Source of the DNA: Candidatus Acidiflorens stordalenmirensis
GTDB lineage: Bacteria; Acidobacteriota; Terriglobia; Terriglobales; Acidobacteriaceae
Direction of reading: 5' to 3'
NCBI GenBank assembly: GCA_003139995.1
Contig: PLIC01000132.1
Span: forward strand, 4,900-68,899
DNA: 64,000 nucleotides
Position numbers and translations under genes: made by a program. Below are positions 42,827 to 51,379 of this stretch, in pieces (the stretch's first letter is position 1; each line of letters starts with the position of its first letter). The notes beneath the pieces are model-generated. The model made no database searches and was not told the DNA's origin. It was given only the letters and a program-made list of their open reading frames with translations.

Positions 42827-43555
42827 ATGAGGGTCATTGCCATTATCCAAGCGCGCATGGGCAGCACGCGGCTGCCGGGCAAGGTTCTCGAGGAGGTGGG
42901 CAGCCAAACGGTCCTGGCGCGAGTAGTCGAACGCACTCGCCGGGCAAAAAGGCTCGACGAAATCATGGTAGCGACCAGTGAGCTTCCGGCGGACGACGGG
43001 ATCTCGGCGACCTGTGCGCAGCGAGGATGGGCTTGTTTCCGAGGCAGCGAGAAGGATGTGCTCGACCGCTATTATCAGGCGGCACTGGTTTGCGGGGCTG
43101 AGGCAGTGGTACGAGTTACCTCGGATTGTCCGCTGATTGACCCGGAGGTCGTGGACTTGATTGTAGGCACGTTTCTCGATCAGCGAGTTGACTATGCCAC
43201 CAATGATTTTCCTCCTACATACCCTCGCGGCTTGGACGCTGAAGCATTCACCATGGCGGCGTTGACGCGTGCCTGGGGCAAAGCCAAAGAAACCTATCAG
43301 CGGGAGCATGTCACGCCGTTCTTCTATGAGAATCCGGAATTGTTTTCTGTGGCCTCGGTGCGCGCCGAGTCTGACTATAGCGGCTATCGTTGGACGCTGG
43401 ACACGCCGGAAGATTTGCAGCTAATACGCGAGATTTACCGGCGGTTTGATAACCGGGACGATTTCAGCTGGCGTGAGGTTCTGTCGCTCATGCAGCGTGA
43501 ACCGGAACTGGCCCTGATCAACGCACACGTGCTCCAGAAGTCCTATCAGGTCTGA
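42827..43555 (+). CDS. pseF: CMP-nonulosonate cytidylyltransferase, SpsF/PseF type
   Basis: A 242-residue nucleotidyltransferase of COG1861 (SpsF). The ATG at 42827 follows an agagg site, and the longer upstream frame is rejected. The nucleotide-binding motif is IIQARMGSTRLPGK (residues 6-19), followed by VMVATSELPADDGI-type and VRVTSDCPLIDPEVVDLIV. It would activate the nine-carbon sugar as its CMP derivative. In Bacillus, SpsF fills the place of PseF. Its stop overlaps the pseG start by one base. The exact substrate cannot be proved from sequence. Confidence 0.85.
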   Translation: MRVIAIIQARMGSTRLPGKVLEEVGSQTVLARVVERTRRAKRLDEIMVATSELPADDGISATCAQRGWACFRGSEKDVLDRYYQAALVCGAEAVVRVTSDCPLIDPEVVDLIVGTFLDQRVDYATNDFPPTYPRGLDAEAFTMAALTRAWGKAKETYQREHVTPFFYENPELFSVASVRAESDYSGYRWTLDTPEDLQLIREIYRRFDNRDDFSWREVLSLMQREPELALINAHVLQKSYQV

Positions 43556-44616
43556 TGCCTCCAGGAACTCTCATCATACGCGCGGATGCCAACGTCTCCA
43601 TTGGTATTGGCCACGTCATGCGCTGCCTTGGGATTGCCCAAGCTTGGCAGGATATTGGCGGCAAGTGTCTGCTCGCAGCCTATGATCTGAATCCATCCAT
43701 GGAAGGACGAGTCCGTTCGGAAGGAATCGCCGTAATCAACCCTAAAAAGGGTGACGGCGGATCGGAGGATGCCAGCGAGCTCGTGGAATTGGCACGACAG
43801 GAAAATGCTGAGTGGGTGGTCGTGGACGGATACCATTTCAACACCGCCTATCAGCGTGCTGTCAAAGCGGCGGGGTTCAAGCTTCTGTTCGCGGACGATT
43901 ATGGCCATGCCAGAAGCTATGTAGCCGACATTGTGCTGAACCAGAACGCAGGCGCGAGTGAAACGCTGTACCAACAACGAGAGCCTTATACCCAGCTCCT
44001 GCTGGGCCTGCATTATTTCGGGTTGCGTCGCGAATTTGAAAAATGGGGACGATGGGAGCGGAACATTCCGCAGGTAGCACGCAAGGTGCTAGTCAGCATG
44101 GGTGGTGCCGATCTCGACAACGTGAGTCTGCAAGTTCTGGAGGCGCTGCAAGCCGTCGAGAACGAGAATCTTGAGGTCGTTTTAGTGATTGGCGGGAACA
44201 ATCCACACCGTCAGTCTCTCGAACACGCAGCTTCGCTTTGCAACCTTCCCATCCGAGGGGAGACCAACCCGGCGCGTATGCCGGAGTTGATGGTTTGGTC
44301 GGAGTTTGCAGTTTCCGCAGGCGGCGGCACATGTTATGAGCTGGCTTTTTTGCAGGTGCCCATGTTGTTGATTACCATTGCCCAGAACCATGAGCACACC
44401 TGTCAAGTCCTTGCTGCGGAGGGTGCAGCGATTCATGCTGGCTGGTTTCATTCGCTTGACCGGAATCGGCTTGCGATGTCTATTCAAAAGGCCATCTTGG
44501 ACCGAGCCCTGCGCAAATCACTAATTGAGAACGGGCGCCGGCTGGTGGATGGCAAAGGAGCACAGCGTGTGGTGAAGAGTATGACGTCAGTGGGATCAAA
44601 CGGAATGTCCATGTGA
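43555..44616 (+). CDS. pseG: UDP-2,4-diacylamido-trideoxy-altrose hydrolase PseG
   Basis: A 353-residue GT-B-like hydrolase. It has the PseG start TLIIRADANVSIGIGHVMRC, the middle ADDYGHARSYVADIVLNQNA and the C-terminal SAGGGTCYELAFLQVPMLLI, all diagnostic. It removes UDP from the 2,4-diacylamido-altrose intermediate. This lets PseI condense the free sugar with PEP. The motif H-V-M-R-C is intact. It overlaps the cytidylyltransferase gene by one base, so the two are co-translated. Confidence 0.95.
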   Translation: MPPGTLIIRADANVSIGIGHVMRCLGIAQAWQDIGGKCLLAAYDLNPSMEGRVRSEGIAVINPKKGDGGSEDASELVELARQENAEWVVVDGYHFNTAYQRAVKAAGFKLLFADDYGHARSYVADIVLNQNAGASETLYQQREPYTQLLLGLHYFGLRREFEKWGRWERNIPQVARKVLVSMGGADLDNVSLQVLEALQAVENENLEVVLVIGGNNPHRQSLEHAASLCNLPIRGETNPARMPELMVWSEFAVSAGGGTCYELAFLQVPMLLITIAQNHEHTCQVLAAEGAAIHAGWFHSLDRNRLAMSIQKAILDRALRKSLIENGRRLVDGKGAQRVVKSMTSVGSNGMSM

Positions 44617-44623
44617 GCCAACC

Positions 44624-45724
44624 ATGAGCATGCTAGAAGAAATGAATCCTCCGGAGCACATCTGGGAAGTAGGAAGCGAGTTTCATTGGTGTGATTTACC
44701 ACAGCCACCGTTTCTTCCCTGGCCTGCGGAAGTTCGCTGGTATTTGTTGGCGCGACACGGCATCGCCGCGCTGATACAGTTGCACTCCGCGAAGAAACCA
44801 GCTCTATGGTTGCCCTCCTACTTCTGTCCGGAAGTGGCCGAAGCCTGCCGTTCGATTTGTGAACTGTTTGAATACCGTGACGATCCTCGTTGGCCAGAGC
44901 CAGATTGGAGTTCTTTGCACCCCGCGCACCATGATCTCGTCTTGGCGGTCAATTATTTCGGAGTGCGGAGTGGTATTTCGTGGCAGAATTGGCGGGTTAC
45001 CCATGAGTGCTTCTTAGTGGAAGATCACACCCAAGATCCATTCTCTCCATGGTGTTTGAATTCTGCCGCCGATTATGCCGTAGCCTCTTTACGCAAGACC
45101 ATGCCCATTCCAGATGGCGCTGTGATATGGTCGCCACGCGCGCTGGAACTGCCCCAGCAACCGGACAGCGAAGCTGGAGAATGGTCCGGTAGTGCTCTCA
45201 AGACTGCTGCCATGCTTTATAAGACCGAATATCTGCGCGGACAGGGAGGCGATGAGCTGAAGAGTCGTTTCCGCGATCTCCAGATGCGCGGCGAGCAGCG
45301 TATGCGGAGTAGCTCGATTTCAGCCGTGTCGCCGTACAGCCGGGCTTACATCGAAAACGGAATGCCGGAACATTGGCGAGTGCAGCGGCTGCGCAATGCC
45401 CGCTATCTCCTGAACCAGCTTCCTAAGCTGAAGTATGCAGACTTACTTTTTCAGGAATGGCCTGAGGGAGCGGTTCCATTCGTGCTGTTATTACTCTTTC
45501 ATTCGCAAAACGAACGTGATAACTGCCAGGCATGCCTGCAACGTCAAAGAATTTACTGTCCTGTCCATTGGGCTTGCCAGACGGAGAACATCGAGGCAAT
45601 TGATTTGTGCGCGCGCATCCTGAGCCTACCCATTGACCAACGTTATGCGGAGAACGAAATGGAGCGCATTGCTGCTGCTCTTAACGCATATGCCGAGGCA
45701 AACGTGGCGGGCGCAATACTATAA
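44624..45724 (+). CDS. divergent DegT/DnrJ-like PLP protein
   Basis: A 366-residue protein that resembles DegT-family aminotransferases only in part: LVLAVNYFGVRSGISW, ECFLVEDHTQDPFSPW, and ADYAVASLRKTMPIPDGAVI, where the lysine of SLRK aligns with the PLP lysine position. The N-terminal motif for substrate binding (SGTAAL type) is missing; here it reads ALIQLHSAKKPALWLPSYFC. Function is uncertain; an aminotransferase with altered substrate or an inactive relative is possible. It follows pseG by eight bases and precedes wbqC. Confidence 0.75.
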   Translation: MSMLEEMNPPEHIWEVGSEFHWCDLPQPPFLPWPAEVRWYLLARHGIAALIQLHSAKKPALWLPSYFCPEVAEACRSICELFEYRDDPRWPEPDWSSLHPAHHDLVLAVNYFGVRSGISWQNWRVTHECFLVEDHTQDPFSPWCLNSAADYAVASLRKTMPIPDGAVIWSPRALELPQQPDSEAGEWSGSALKTAAMLYKTEYLRGQGGDELKSRFRDLQMRGEQRMRSSSISAVSPYSRAYIENGMPEHWRVQRLRNARYLLNQLPKLKYADLLFQEWPEGAVPFVLLLLFHSQNERDNCQACLQRQRIYCPVHWACQTENIEAIDLCARILSLPIDQRYAENEMERIAAALNAYAEANVAGAIL

Positions 45725-45735
45725 GCTGACGCGAT

Positions 45736-46482
45736 ATGAAGATCGCAATCTCCCAACCCACATACCTCCCATGGCTTGGCTATTTCGACCTGGTCGACCA
45801 GGTGGACAAGTTTGTGCTGCTGGACACGGTGCAGTTTGAGAAGCAGTCGTGGCAGCAGCGAAACCGGATCAAGACCCCTACTGGGTTGGAGTGGCTGACC
45901 GTACCGGTGAAGATCAAGGGGCGCTCGACACAGATCATTGAAGAAGTTGAGATCGCCGCGCCGGAATTTTACAAAAGGCACCTCAATTTGGTACACGCTC
46001 ACTACCGGACAACACACTATTTCAAGGATTGTTTCCCGCAACTTTCGGCGATCTTGGAAGAATCCTGCCGGGACAGGCTGGCCGTACTGAACTTTCGTCT
46101 TATCGAGTGGCTAATGGCGTCTCTGGGCATTACCGTTCCCTTGATATTGTCTTCAACCCTGAAGGTCGAGGGCACACGCTCAGCTCTTAACCTGGCTATC
46201 TGTGAACGGCTCTGTGCCACGAAATACCATTCCGCCATTGGCTCCGCAGTTTACCTCTTGCCAGACGTAGATTTATTTGCACGTAAGGGCATTGAAGTCT
46301 GTTTTCAAAACTATGCGCACCCGGAATATCGGCAGCTCTTCCCGTCTTTCTGCCCGTACGCGTCAACTCTGGACCTGATCTTCAATGAGGGGCCGCGCTC
46401 GCTGGAGATTATCCGTAGTGGCCGGGGCAATCCGTTATCGCCCGCACAGGTTGCGCTGCAGCAGAACCCGGCCCAGAGATGA
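45736..46482 (+). CDS. WbqC-family protein
   Basis: A 248-residue protein with the WbqC start KIAISQPTYLPWLGYFDLVD, followed by FVLLDTVQFEKQSWQQRNRI, then TPTGLEWLTVPVK. These match the WbqC family. The family is common in O-antigen and nonulosonic-acid clusters, and its enzymatic role is not well defined; an acyl or amide-modifying role has been proposed. It follows the DegT-like gene by 11 bases. A short copy of its 3' end occurs at 47541-47578. Confidence 0.9.
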   Translation: MKIAISQPTYLPWLGYFDLVDQVDKFVLLDTVQFEKQSWQQRNRIKTPTGLEWLTVPVKIKGRSTQIIEEVEIAAPEFYKRHLNLVHAHYRTTHYFKDCFPQLSAILEESCRDRLAVLNFRLIEWLMASLGITVPLILSSTLKVEGTRSALNLAICERLCATKYHSAIGSAVYLLPDVDLFARKGIEVCFQNYAHPEYRQLFPSFCPYASTLDLIFNEGPRSLEIIRSGRGNPLSPAQVALQQNPAQR

Positions 46483-46649
46483 GCGACGTAGGGTATTGCT
46501 AAATTTCATATTTTTCCCACGCGACCAATGGTCCGGCTCAAGCAGAAGCCGAACTCGCACCTTATCGCGTACCTGCTATTGGCGCTCAGCCGCTGGGATG
46601 AAGATGTACAATATTGATTTTCCGGTCGAGGATTGAGTCGGTGGCTTGG

Positions 46650-47425
46650 ATGGCAAAATTACCTATGTCGACAAAACCCGAACCGAAGGTGGTTGCGCAG
46701 TCTACGCCAAAAGAGCTGGCGCTCCGTGAACGCCTTCATACTTTCTTCGACGAATGTCCCATCCCGAAAAATGAATTGTTCACGAACCTGGGGCTTTTCC
46801 TCAATTGACAGACCCTATCCCGCATTTTGTTCATGCACGAGCTGTACCAAAGAATTGTGAACGTCCACGGAATCGTCGTGGAATTTGGAACTCGTTGGGG
46901 CCAGAACCTGGCACTATTCTCTTCATTTCGCGGTATATATGAACCATTCAACTACACGCGAAAAATAGTTGGATTCGATACATTTGAGGGTTTGGGTCGG
47001 TTTCCGCGCAAGACAAGCGGTCAGAGGGTGTAGTTGTGGGAGGATACGGCGTTTCCGAGAACTACGAAGCGTATCTTGATGGCATCCTGAGCTATCACGA
47101 ACAAGAAAGTCCGCTCGCCCACATTCGCAAATACCAGCTCGTAAAAGGCGATGCGGCCGTAACCGCGCCCAAGTATCTTAACGACAACCCGGAAACCATC
47201 ATCGCCCTTGCCTATTTCGATTTTGATCTTTATGAGCCCACGAAGAAGTGTTTAGAGCTCATTAAGGACTACGTAACTCGCGGCTCCGTGTTGGCATTTG
47301 ACGAATTGAATCATCCGGCATTCCCAGGAGAGACAATAGCGCTTCGAGAAGTCCTCGGTTTACAAAAGTACAGGATCGTGCGTTCTCCCTTGGCGCCTAC
47401 GCCTTCTTATATTGTGATCGAGTAG
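46650..47425 (+). pseudogene. SAM-dependent methyltransferase, broken by a stop and a frameshift
   Basis: The gene reads LRERLHTFFDECPIPKNELF and then meets an in-frame TGA at 46806-46808. It resumes with ILFMHELYQRIVNVHGIVVE, FGTRWGQNLALFSSFRGIYE and GFDTFEGLG. It shifts frame at about 46990-47000 (SVSAQ-type reading) and continues with GGYGVSENYEAYLDGILSYH and LAYFDFDLYEPTKKCLELIK to 47425. The parts form a TylF/MycF-like methyltransferase in the right order. Two lesions are present, so the product is almost certainly inactive unless they are sequencing errors. Confidence 0.8.
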
Positions 47426-47501
47426 TGGATTGCTTGGCGGAGCCATCGCATTAGTCCGAAGGGGCTCAACCCGAGGGGCGACGAACGGAGACTGCTGATC
47501 G

Positions 47502-47540
47502 ACATTGTGGCCGAGCTGTCGGCGAATCATCGCCAGGACT
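47502..47540 (+). repeat. 39-bp direct repeat of the pseI 5' end, left copy
   Basis: The 39 bases acattgtggccgagctgtcg + gcgaatcatcgccaggact are identical to 48443-48481 inside pseI. The repeat flanks the methyltransferase gene at 47596-48297. Confidence 0.9.
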
Positions 47541-47578
47541 CCAGCGGAAGTTGCGCTCCAGCAGAACCCAGCCCAGAG
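47541..47578 (+). repeat. partial copy of the wbqC 3' end
   Basis: This stretch matches 46441-46478 (ttgcgctccagcagaaccca versus ttgcgctgcagcagaacccg). It directly follows the 39-bp pseI copy, so the two form a scar made of pieces of genes now lying 1 kb upstream and downstream. Confidence 0.75.
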
Positions 47579-47595
47579 TTCCATCGCGGGCGGGA

Positions 47596-48297
47596 CTACT
47601 TTTCGACCGTGATCAGCCAGTTGGAATTTGTGCCGCTACGGTTTCCGAAGGTTGTCTCAGTTTTCTCGAAGCTTACTTGGGCAAACTTGGCGAAGTACAC
47701 GGGCACCTCATCCGCTGCAAGGAAGTGCTGAGTGCTGTGAAGTTCGTTGGTCTCGGTGATGCTCAGTTGAAACGTATTGTGTTCGAGTCGTACTCCCTTG
47801 CCAAAGCGGTAGTCGTCGGTGGTCCTCAAGACTACAAAAGCTTTTCCTCCGGGGATAAGGATTCTGTGTACTTCCGCAAGGGCTTGTTTCATTTCATTTG
47901 CAGTGCCGTAGTAGAACACTCCGTAACTTAAGACGATGGCAAAACTGCAATCCATATAGGGAAGAGCAAGCATCGAAGCTTGCGACAGGCTCGCCTGCAA
48001 ACCCGCTTTCAGCAGCCGTTCGCGAGCCCGTTGCAGACCGACGAAGGAAATATCCATGCCAAACGCCTCGAACTCCAGCTCGGCAGCAAGTTTCGTATGG
48101 CGGCCGGCTCCCAATCCAATATCGAGGAACTGCACCGGGTGGTGTTTCTCCAGCAGTTCACGATTGGTCATCAGAAAACGGACGACATGATCGTTTGGAT
48201 AAATGGGACGGAAACGGGGTTTTTCGTGGAGCTGGTCCCAGTGTGAGGAGGAATCGAACATGTCAGGAGCATAACCGATTAAATACTTAAGATGCAC
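47596..48297 (-). CDS. class I SAM-dependent methyltransferase
   Basis: A 233-residue methyltransferase with motif I VQFLDIGLGAGRHTKLAAEL, the following AFGMDISFVGLQRARERL, and the LPYMDCSFAIVLSYGVFYYG region typical of Methyltransf_11 enzymes, then EVHRILIPGGKAFVVLRTTD. The acceptor is unknown; small molecules and sugars are typical. It is on the opposite strand from the pse genes and is flanked by a 39-bp direct repeat (47502-47540 and 48443-48481), which suggests that it was inserted. ATG at 48297 or at 48261. Confidence 0.9.
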   Translation of the reverse strand: MHLKYLIGYAPDMFDSSSHWDQLHEKPRFRPIYPNDHVVRFLMTNRELLEKHHPVQFLDIGLGAGRHTKLAAELEFEAFGMDISFVGLQRARERLLKAGLQASLSQASMLALPYMDCSFAIVLSYGVFYYGTANEMKQALAEVHRILIPGGKAFVVLRTTDDYRFGKGVRLEHNTFQLSITETNELHSTQHFLAADEVPVYFAKFAQVSFEKTETTFGNRSGTNSNWLITVEK

Positions 48298-48345
48298 GCG
48301 GTGTGTTGCAAGTGCTCCTGGTTGCCGTTATCATCCAGGCTGAAG

Positions 48346-49443
48346 TTGAGAATCCCAACCAGGGAGTCAATTCTGTTCGAAGCAAAGTGTCCGCGGTCCC
48401 TCAAGCTCGCACACCGGGAGATCGGAAGCAATTGTCCAATTTACATTGTGGCCGAGCTGTCGGCGAATCATCGCCAGGACTTTGATCAGGCGGTCCGGAT
48501 TCTTCGAGCCGCCAAGGACGCTGGCGCGGATGCGCTTAAGCTCCAGACCTACACGGCCGACACGATCACGCTGCGCAGCGACAGAGAATGTTTTCGGATT
48601 GCGGGCGGCACGCTGTGGGATGGCCGCACTCTTCACGACCTCTACCAGGAGGCATTTACGCCCTGGGAGTGGCAGCCGAAACTGAAAGAGATCGCGGACG
48701 AACTGGGGCTGCAGTTGTTTTCGAGCGCGTTTGACGATAGCGCCGTCGACTTTCTCGAACAGATGAATGTTCCCGCGCACAAGGTGGCGTCGTTTGAACT
48801 GGTGGACATCGGCTTGATCCAGAAGATGGCCCGCACCGGGAAGCCGATGATTATGTCGACCGGCATGGCCAGCGAAGACGAAATCTCGGAAGCGGTCGAG
48901 GCGGCGCGCGGGGCAGGTGCGACTCAGATTGCGCTGTTGAAGTGCACGAGCGCCTACCCGGCGCCGCCGGAGGAAGCGAACCTGCTCACGATCCCAGAAC
49001 TGGCGCGCCGTTTTGATTGTCCGGTGGGGCTTTCCGATCACACGATGGGAATCGCGGTGCCAGTCGTTGCCGTGACGCTCGGAGCGTGCATCATTGAGAA
49101 GCATCTTTGCCTGCGACGGGCGGATGGGGGGCCGGACGGTGCGTTCTCACTCGAACCCCAGGAATTCAAGGCGATGGTAGAGGCGGTGCGCACAGCCGAA
49201 AAAGCTCTTGGCGCGGTCCAGTTTGCCTCCGGACCGCGGGAGGCCAACAGCCTCAAGTTTCGGCGCTCGCTGTTTGTGGTCGAAGATATAAAGAAGGGCG
49301 AGTCATTTACGAAACAGAATGTGCGTTCGATTCGTCCGGCGGATGGATTGCACCCGCGGCACTTCAAGGAAGTTCTGGGAAAGCGAGCGGCCTGCGACGT
49401 GGAGCGGGGAACTCCGCTGAGTTGGGCGCTGGTGGCGGGCTAA
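48346..49443 (+). CDS. pseI: pseudaminic acid synthase PseI
   Basis: An NeuB/PseI-family PEP-dependent synthase of about 365 residues. Characteristic motifs are IYIVAELSANHRQDFDQAVR, DALKLQTYTADTI, KVASFELVDIGLIQKMARTG, FDCPVGLSDHTMGIAVPVVA, IEKHLCLRRADGGPDGAFSL and, near the end, a SAF domain with FRRSLFVVEDIKKGESFT. It condenses the altrose sugar with PEP to pseudaminic-type acid. The start is uncertain: an ATG at 48292 overlaps the divergent methyltransferase start, TTG at 48346 is chosen, and CTG at 48373 (after agggag) is possible. Confidence 0.92.
   Translation: MRIPTRESILFEAKCPRSLKLAHREIGSNCPIYIVAELSANHRQDFDQAVRILRAAKDAGADALKLQTYTADTITLRSDRECFRIAGGTLWDGRTLHDLYQEAFTPWEWQPKLKEIADELGLQLFSSAFDDSAVDFLEQMNVPAHKVASFELVDIGLIQKMARTGKPMIMSTGMASEDEISEAVEAARGAGATQIALLKCTSAYPAPPEEANLLTIPELARRFDCPVGLSDHTMGIAVPVVAVTLGACIIEKHLCLRRADGGPDGAFSLEPQEFKAMVEAVRTAEKALGAVQFASGPREANSLKFRRSLFVVEDIKKGESFTKQNVRSIRPADGLHPRHFKEVLGKRAACDVERGTPLSWALVAG
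48443..48481 (+). repeat. 39-bp direct repeat of the pseI 5' end, right copy
   Basis: Identical to 47502-47540. It encodes the pseI residues around IVAELSANHRQD and is the functional copy. Confidence 0.9.
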
Positions 49444-49564
49444 GAATTGTCGACGCTGAACCCCTAAAGGTATCTGATTTCCCGTAGAGACGCGGCTTGC
49501 CGCCTCTGAGATGAGGCAAGCTCCGTCTTTACAGAGCGACACCCCGATGCGAAGCCGGCATCTT

Positions 49565-51379
49565 ATGCGAGTTCTCCTCTTACATCACGACGATGACTTC
49601 CTCGGTTCGTGGGCACGTCAGCATTGGGATTCGGTGATCGACCTGGGGCGAGCCCCAAAATCGCTTTATGACGAACGGAGTGCTGCGCTGGGCTGTCCGG
49701 TCTTCAGTATTTTCGACCTTGCCGTCGAAGTTGAGGACCTGCAGATTTGGCGTCACCTGCTTGAACCCGGCATGGGACGCGTTGTGGACCGATTGGGCAT
49801 CGACTGGTGGGACGTGATCAGTGTGATTCTGCAGCCGGAATTGCAGGACGTGCGGCTCGCGCTTCGGCTGGCCGAGAAACTCAAAGGATGTCGAACGCTG
49901 GTTGCAAGCCGGCCGTCGGTGACAGCGGAAGCTGTGCGACTTCAATTGGGAATACCGCTGCAGGTGATGCACCGGGAACTGCGGAAGCGTCTGCTGCGCA
50001 GCGTTCTGCGGCGCGGCAGTGCGCTAGCGAACCTTGGCTTCGAACAATTGCTGCAGGTGGTGTACGACAAGTACGATCCGCACTACCGCTGGCGAAGGAA
50101 ACTGGCGGGGGGACCGATGCAGTCGTCGGCGCAATCGTGGAAATGGAGATCGGAAGAAAAATGGGAGCCGCTAGTGCTGCTTCCGACGGCCTATTCCAAT
50201 GTCACGAAAACCGCGCTCAGTTACGCCGAAATCTTGCCCGGGCAGAAATTTCTCCTGGTTTTCGCCCGCGAGTCTGCAGCGGTCTCGCCGATTCCGTCGA
50301 ATGTTGAGACAGCGAGTCTGGCGGGTTTCGCAACGAAAGGGTGCGACAAGCATGAATTGCAGGAACTTGAAGCCAGCTGGAAACAGATGGAGCAGTTGCT
50401 CGAAGAACATCCGGCATTCAGATTGCCGGTTCAGCTCCGAATCTTGAAAAAAGGGCCGCGCTGGTTGCGGTGGGGGCTCACGGTTCGCGATGCCTGGATC
50501 CGGGTCCTGGAGACGCGTCCGGTGGTGGGCTGTCTGAGCGGCGACGATTCGAATCCATACACGCGGATTCCTCTGCTGCTGGCCGAGCAGCGGGGAATTT
50601 CGGCAGTTGCGTGTCATCACGGAGCGCTCGATTGCGGCATGGCATATAAGAATCTACGGTTTTCGAATTATCTGGCCAAAGGCGAGATGGAGCGTGACTA
50701 TCTGGAACGCATTTGCGGCGTCGATGCGGGCCGGATTCGGATCGGCGCGGCGTCGTCTCCACCGCGAGAGAATGCTTCCGTGTGGAGTGAACGCGCTCCC
50801 TCGATCACGTTTTTCACCGAGCCATATGAAACGGATTTGTGGCGGGTGGAGGCGATCTATCGAGAGGTGTTGCCACGCCTCTGTGCGGCAGCCCGCGGGT
50901 CGGGCAAGACTGTGGTTTTGAAGCTGCATCCGTTTGAGAGCGCCCGGCAGAGGCTGAGGTTGGTGAAAAGAGTTTTGAGCGAGGGCGACCGGAAGTTGGT
51001 GAGCTTGACGGATGCGCCACTGTCTCGCGAGATTTTTCAGCACACATGGTGCGCGGTGACGGTCGAATCGACGGTGGCTTTCGAATGTGCGTCGGTCGGG
51101 ATCCCCGCTTTTCTGTGCGGATGGTTGCGGCATGCTTACGCCGGATATGCTCCGCAATATGTGCGCTTCGGCGTGGGACGGATGCTTGAATTTCCGGATG
51201 ACCTGCTGCGCATTCCAGATATGTTGCGTGCGATTATACCCAACTCGGACACTGCATGCCGGCTGGTGCAGGCGATTTCTCCGGAGGCGCTGTCAGAAGT
51301 TCTCTGCCAGCCACAGGCGAGCGGTTTGAGGTCAGTATGCAAGAGTGCGATGTTCAAAGGCGGCGAAGCGAGGGTGTAA
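49565..51379 (+). CDS. large glycosyltransferase-like surface-glycan protein
   Basis: A 604-residue protein from the ATG at 49565. It is not a standard GT4. The last third resembles glycerophosphotransferase/capsule-type GT-B proteins: SAVACHHGALDCGMAYKNLR, FFTEPYETDLWRVEAIYREV, TVVLKLHPFESARQRLRLVK and CAVTVESTVAFECASVGIPA. The first half (about residues 1-300) has no clear relatives; it begins MRVLLLHHDDDFLGSWARQH. It probably transfers a sugar or nonulosonate to a growing glycan. Position after pseI supports a role with the CMP-sugar, as inference only. Confidence 0.7.
   Translation: MRVLLLHHDDDFLGSWARQHWDSVIDLGRAPKSLYDERSAALGCPVFSIFDLAVEVEDLQIWRHLLEPGMGRVVDRLGIDWWDVISVILQPELQDVRLALRLAEKLKGCRTLVASRPSVTAEAVRLQLGIPLQVMHRELRKRLLRSVLRRGSALANLGFEQLLQVVYDKYDPHYRWRRKLAGGPMQSSAQSWKWRSEEKWEPLVLLPTAYSNVTKTALSYAEILPGQKFLLVFARESAAVSPIPSNVETASLAGFATKGCDKHELQELEASWKQMEQLLEEHPAFRLPVQLRILKKGPRWLRWGLTVRDAWIRVLETRPVVGCLSGDDSNPYTRIPLLLAEQRGISAVACHHGALDCGMAYKNLRFSNYLAKGEMERDYLERICGVDAGRIRIGAASSPPRENASVWSERAPSITFFTEPYETDLWRVEAIYREVLPRLCAAARGSGKTVVLKLHPFESARQRLRLVKRVLSEGDRKLVSLTDAPLSREIFQHTWCAVTVESTVAFECASVGIPAFLCGWLRHAYAGYAPQYVRFGVGRMLEFPDDLLRIPDMLRAIIPNSDTACRLVQAISPEALSEVLCQPQASGLRSVCKSAMFKGGEARV

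Noticed and set aside
48292-48345. ATG at 48292 as the pseI start
   Set aside because: It would overlap the start of the divergent methyltransferase and add residues with no similarity to the conserved PseI N-terminus.
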